64,000 nt of DNA, from positions 1 to 64,000 of the forward strand of contig JACRLC010000030.1 of NCBI GenBank assembly GCA_016235425.1, given 5' to 3'. Source of the DNA: Chloroflexota bacterium. Lineage in GTDB: Bacteria; Chloroflexota; Anaerolineae; Anaerolineales; Villigracilaceae. Below, in pieces: positions 60,943 through 64,000 of this stretch. The translations under genes and the position numbers were made by a program. The notes beneath the pieces are model-generated. The model was not told the DNA's origin. It did not search any database and worked only from the letters and a program-made list of their open reading frames with translations. The stretch's first letter is position 1; each line of letters begins with the position of its first letter.

Positions 60943-62775
60943 CTATTCTCTAAATATTCTCGAATACGCCTCTGACGCCTTCATCAACTCCTCGTGCGAT
61001 CCCATTGCGGCGATGCGGCCTTTGCGGAGGACGATGATCAAATCGGCCCAGCGGATCTGCGAGAGGCGATGTGTAATGATGATGGTCGTGCGCCCTTTTG
61101 CGGCGTTGGCAATCGCGCGCTGAATCTTGTCCTCGGTGGCGGAGTCAATCGCGGAGGTGGAGTCATCGAGGATCAGGATGTGCGGATCGGTGAGGAAGGC
61201 ACGCGCCAGCGCGATGCGTTGACGTTGCCCGCCCGAAAGTGTGACGCCGCGCTCGCCGATGATTGTGTTGTAATCTTTGTCGAAGGTTTGGATGAAGTCC
61301 TCGGCCTGTGCGGATTTGGCGGCATATTCAATTTCGTCGCGGGTCGCACCCGGTTTGCCAAAAGCAACGTTATCCGCAAGTGAGCGTGAGAACAAAAAGA
61401 CATCCTGCTCGATCATCGAGATTTGTGAGCGCAGGGAGGCAAGATTCCAATCACGCACGTTGACCCCGTCCACGAGCACTTCGCCGCAGGGCGCATCGTA
61501 GGTGCGATTGATGAGCTTCACAAGCGATGTCTTGCCCGCGCCAGTCTGCCCGACGATGGCGACGGTTTGTCCTTGCTTGACTTTGAAGGTGATGTTTTCA
61601 AGAATTTTCTCGCCTTCACCTGCCCTCACCGATGCGCCCTCACCCCCGGCCCCTCTCCCGGCGGGAGAGGGGGACGATGGGAGAGGGGAATACTCAAAGC
61701 AAACATCACGAAATTCGATCTCGCCGCGCATCGGCTTATCGCAGCCTGCCGCGTTCTGGTCAAGGTTGGTTTCGCGGTTGATCAATTCCAAAATGCGACG
61801 CGCACCCGAAACGCCGAGCGAGATTTGGGTGTACGCAAACGATGAAGTGAAGGTCGGGAATTCGAGCATTCGAAGGAGGCCGAAGTAAGCCACGACCGCC
61901 CCAACCGAGATCGTGCCCGCGCGGAACAATATCAAAGCGTGGACCAAACCCAACGCATACGCGAGACCAAGTAAAAGGGTCGGAAGGAAGCGGGCTTCGA
62001 TGTCTCCCTGACGGACAAAGGCGTTTCGCACGCGCCGCGCATTTGTCACGAAGCGCTCCACTTCGGCCACTTCCTGCGCCGCGCCTTTCATGATCTCCAC
62101 TCCGTCCAATGCTTCGGAGAGATGCGTGTTCATCTCGCCAAACGTGCCGCGCACTTCATCCGTAATGGGCGAAAGGTTTTTCAGGTACGCGCGCAGAGCA
62201 ATGAAATACGCGATGGTGAAAAGCGCCGGGGTGAGGATGAGCGAAATATGATATTGCGGCGCGAAGAGAAACGGCATGACGATAAACAAAAACGACCCCA
62301 CCACCAGGTTCATGCCGGGGCTGAACATGAAGTTGATCTCGCGCACGTCGTTGGTGGCGCGCGCCATCGTATCGCCCACGGGCTGCAGGTTGTGGAAGGT
62401 CATGCTCTTGCCGAGCAATGAAAGATACAACTCGTCGCGGATGTCTCGTTCCATTTTTTGTGCCATGAGTTCCGCGCCGAAGTTTCGTCCTAGCTGCAGA
62501 ACGCCGCGAATGATCTGTGAAATGCCGATGGTCAACGCGAGCGGCAAAAGCACACTGGTATCCGGCTTGGGAAAAAGCATCGCGTTGAACGCGTCGCCTG
62601 TTAATTTCGGAACCACTGCGGCCAGCGCGGCATTGCCCAGCGCACCCACGAAGATCATCACGATGATCCACCTATAACGCGTGGCGTGCGACCAGATCCA
62701 GCGCACGGGCGCGCTTTTATCGTAGGCGTGTTTTCGTTGTAATGTAAATTCAGCGGGAAGGGGGATTGCAGACAT
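60943..62775 (-). CDS. ABC exporter half-transporter with a repeat-encoded insert (Walker B Asp subunit)
   Basis: This 610-residue protein has six membrane helices (about 30-320) and a nucleotide-binding domain with Walker A GQTGAGKTS, signature LSGGQRQRIALARA, Walker B ILILDDSTSAID (Asp at the catalytic Glu position) and ITHRLSQ. Between the first NBD strand (DVCFEYSP) and GEKILENITF is a 24-28-residue Pro/Gly/Ser insert (PLPSSPSPAGRGAGGEG) encoded by a palindromic repeat, in frame. It forms a heterodimer with the downstream subunit. A promoter ends 7 nt before the ATG, implying a leaderless mRNA. Confidence 0.92.
   Translation of the reverse strand: MSAIPLPAEFTLQRKHAYDKSAPVRWIWSHATRYRWIIVMIFVGALGNAALAAVVPKLTGDAFNAMLFPKPDTSVLLPLALTIGISQIIRGVLQLGRNFGAELMAQKMERDIRDELYLSLLGKSMTFHNLQPVGDTMARATNDVREINFMFSPGMNLVVGSFLFIVMPFLFAPQYHISLILTPALFTIAYFIALRAYLKNLSPITDEVRGTFGEMNTHLSEALDGVEIMKGAAQEVAEVERFVTNARRVRNAFVRQGDIEARFLPTLLLGLAYALGLVHALILFRAGTISVGAVVAYFGLLRMLEFPTFTSSFAYTQISLGVSGARRILELINRETNLDQNAAGCDKPMRGEIEFRDVCFEYSPLPSSPSPAGRGAGGEGASVRAGEGEKILENITFKVKQGQTVAIVGQTGAGKTSLVKLINRTYDAPCGEVLVDGVNVRDWNLASLRSQISMIEQDVFLFSRSLADNVAFGKPGATRDEIEYAAKSAQAEDFIQTFDKDYNTIIGERGVTLSGGQRQRIALARAFLTDPHILILDDSTSAIDSATEDKIQRAIANAAKGRTTIIITHRLSQIRWADLIIVLRKGRIAAMGSHEELMKASEAYSRIFRE
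61612..61689. repeat. CCCCTCTCCC palindromic repeat inside the ABC gene
   Basis: The core CCCCTCTCCC (61650-61659), GGC and GGGAGAGGGG (61663-61672) is identical in both arms to the element in the gyrA leader. Its flanks (CCCTCACCCCC; GGGAGAGGGG repeated) belong to the same family. The insertion keeps the reading frame. Confidence 0.75.
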
Positions 62776-62782
62776 GGGCAGA

Positions 62783-62811
62783 ATTCTACACCATGAGACC
62801 GCAACTCACAA
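62783..62811 (-). promoter_or_regulatory. Promoter of the ABC exporter, leaderless
   Basis: On the minus strand TTGTGA (62811-62806), a 17-nt spacer and TAGAAT (62788-62783), 7 nt before the ATG at 62775. No ribosome-binding site is seen. Confidence 0.65.
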
Positions 62812-62885
62812 ATTCGGATAGTGTTGTCATATTTAGAGTTGGCAATTCTGCCAGTCAAGCTTTTCACTCGAAAGGAGAGTGTAAG

Positions 62886-63059
62886 ATGAAGATGCCCACG
62901 ACAATCTCTGGTTGGTGCATGTGGCTGTTCTTCCTGTGGTTTGGCCTGGCGTATGTACTGCAAGCCGTCGGTGTAGGCTTCCTGATGGCCAGTCCGTTCC
63001 CACTGCTCGGCGGCCTCTTTGCCCTTGGCTACGCTGTATTCGCCCTGTTCGGCAAATAG
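62886..63059 (+). CDS. Small two-helix membrane protein
   Basis: The ATG at 62886 gives 57 residues and follows AAGGAG. Two hydrophobic helices (about 8-28 and 32-54) make up nearly the whole protein (WCMWLFFLWFGLAYVLQ; LLGGLFALGYAVFALFG). A strong terminator begins 15 nt after the stop, which supports it as a real gene. Function is unknown. Confidence 0.78.
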   Translation: MKMPTTISGWCMWLFFLWFGLAYVLQAVGVGFLMASPFPLLGGLFALGYAVFALFGK

Positions 63060-63073
63060 CCACTGCAATTCGC

Positions 63074-63106
63074 CGGCAGACTCCCGAAAGGGAGTCTGCC
63101 GCTTTT
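63074..63106 (+). terminator. Terminator of the small membrane protein gene
   Basis: CGGCAGACTCCC and GGGAGTCTGCCG form a perfect 12-bp stem with a GAAA tetraloop, then CTTTT. It may also serve the convergent kinase gene. Confidence 0.85.
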
Positions 63107-64000
63107 ACGGACCTGCAAAAATCTCCGCGCAATGCAACGAGTATTCCCCGCCTGTTCCATCCGGCTGCATGTCCCACCATGCGGAAAGGACCGCGTGACA
63201 CAATCCCCATTCCAGCAAACGTTGACGCGGGAATCCCAACCTCTCTGAAAGGATGGAAATCCGCCTCTCTGTCTGGACCTTCGGGTTGGTCCCGTTCAAA
63301 AAGCTTCCCCACGGATTGATCAGGAGCGGCCCCACCTCGTATTCCGGGTGACCGATCACACCCTTGGGATCAATCGCGATCCAGCCGCGCTCCGAGGAGA
63401 GGACGTTGAAATGGTGAAAGTCTCCGTGGATCAAACACGGCGGGCTCGACTCAGCGTACAGGCGTGGCAGAGTCTCATCCACGCGCTCAACCAGCTTTTC
63501 GGGGAAAGGCCCCGTCCCTCCGTTGAACGCGGGACGAAGTTTTTTCAACCCATCGAACCATTCGGTCAATTTGATAAACGGCAAATTATCTGGCACCTCG
63601 CGCCACAACCTCAACATCACATCCGCCGCGATGTGTGTGGCCCGTTCATCATCCTCGATGGTCGTCAGCATTTCACCGGGACGGAGGCGTTCGAGCAAAA
63701 ACATGGAATGTTCCGCATCGAATTCGAGCAAACGCACTGCGCCCTCGCCATTGAAGAACCGCAACGCCAAAATCTCACTTCTCAATTCACGATTCGGCAC
63801 ACCGATTTTCAGTACAACATCCCCTTCCCTGCATTTCGCGAAGGCAACAAAATTGCAGGAAAGATTTGAAACAGGGCTGACATCCGTCAAACCCCATTGA
63901 TTGGATGCAATCTCAATCAGCCTGGGCAAATCAACTAGAAAGGATTTGCCCTCTTCGCCGAAGGAGTTTTGGATGTTGGTGATGAAAGTGGATGGAAGGT
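63105..64000 (-). CDS. Aminoglycoside/hydroxyurea-phosphotransferase-like kinase (5' end outside window)
   Basis: The minus-strand frame stays open from the stop at 63105 to the window edge. Upstream of the TTG at 63929 it continues (LPSTFITNIQNSFGEEGKSF), so the start lies beyond 64000. Kinase motifs are VLKIGVPNRELRSEILAL (nucleotide-binding Lys), LLERLRPGEML, CLIHGDFHHFNVLSSERGWI (catalytic Asp, then Asn) and AIDPKGVIGHPEYEVGPL (metal Asp). They resemble the streptomycin 6-kinase-like family (aminoglycoside/hydroxyurea resistance kinase). Whether it confers resistance or phosphorylates a normal metabolite is not known. Confidence 0.85.
   Translation of the reverse strand, partial: LPSTFITNIQNSFGEEGKSFLVDLPRLIEIASNQWGLTDVSPVSNLSCNFVAFAKCREGDVVLKIGVPNRELRSEILALRFFNGEGAVRLLEFDAEHSMFLLERLRPGEMLTTIEDDERATHIAADVMLRLWREVPDNLPFIKLTEWFDGLKKLRPAFNGGTGPFPEKLVERVDETLPRLYAESSPPCLIHGDFHHFNVLSSERGWIAIDPKGVIGHPEYEVGPLLINPWGSFLNGTNPKVQTERRISILSERLGFPRQRLLEWGLCHAVLSAWWDMQPDGTGGEYSLHCAEIFAGP

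Noticed and set aside
59001-62775. Antibiotic-resistance cassette formed by the exporter and the kinase at 63105
   Set aside because: They are divergently or convergently arranged with independent signals, and neither has a known resistance substrate.
1-64000. tRNA or rRNA genes, prophage, insertion sequences
   Set aside because: No T-loop or anticodon-arm patterns, rRNA motifs, transposase or integrase motifs were recognised while reading both strands; a dedicated tRNA scan was not possible.

Overview
The window reads as a chromosomal segment of a Chloroflexota bacterium, most likely of class Anaerolineae. This is inference from content, not from a database match. The signs are ECF-type sigma factors paired with DUF5667-type membrane proteins, many Pro/Thr-rich linkers in exported proteins, S-layer-homology (SLH) surface proteins, an RpoC with a long coiled-coil insert near its N-terminus, and several families of short palindromic repeats. 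GC content is moderate to high. No tRNA, rRNA, CRISPR array, phage or insertion sequence was recognised.

Layout. 1-4.2 kb: the tail of an unknown gene, a small membrane protein, and two sigma/DUF5667 loci, one fused into a single polypeptide and one split into two genes. 4.2-7.9 kb: dnaG and the primary sigma factor rpoD. 7.9-11.5 kb (minus): two cyclic-di-AMP receptor paralogues, an ArsB/NhaD-type permease, a CBS-domain protein and a Ca2+/cation exchanger, which look like an ion-homeostasis cluster. 11.7-14.1 kb: a GH63-like glycosidase. 14.2-19.3 kb: a small BECR-like/DUF2283 pair, a MaoC-like hydratase, a class A penicillin-binding protein and a creatininase-family hydrolase. 19.3-23.9 kb: rpoC without rpoB, behind a structured leader. 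23.9-32.4 kb: a methyltransferase-like protein, an SH3-like lipoprotein, a HEAT-like protein, gyrase/topoisomerase IV subunit A, a DUF4436-like membrane protein and a GT-C membrane protein. 32.4-34.5 kb: a lipoprotein sulfatase lying between repeat-rich intergenic DNA. 34.5-36.6 kb: an antitoxin/toxin/HD-hydrolase operon, a SanA-like protein and a decayed Crp/Fnr gene. 36.6-42.2 kb: a phosphonate-type ABC transporter with two permeases, one ATPase and two binding proteins. 42.3-54.1 kb: housekeeping and stress genes (DUF4230, ferritin, dihydrouridine synthase, MsrA, ClpC, MazG, AAA ATPase, luciferase-like oxidoreductase, peroxiredoxin, M42 peptidase, PIG-V-like transferase, thioesterase). 54.3-58.7 kb: an SLH-anchored GH16 enzyme, a sister SLH protein and a membrane-anchored carbohydrate-binding-like protein. 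58.9-64 kb: a heterodimeric ABC exporter, a 57-residue membrane protein and an aminoglycoside-phosphotransferase-like kinase that runs off the end.

Cross-cutting observations: (1) at least six genes have a -10 element 6-8 nt before the start codon, which predicts leaderless mRNAs; (2) both PhnE-type permeases carry a similar extracytoplasmic insert with two cysteines exactly 22 residues apart; (3) a sigma factor has become fused to its membrane partner by loss of the intervening stop; (4) palindromic repeats lie in intergenic DNA, in the gyrA leader and, in frame, inside an ABC transporter gene. Functions are read from motifs and family knowledge; no searches were run.
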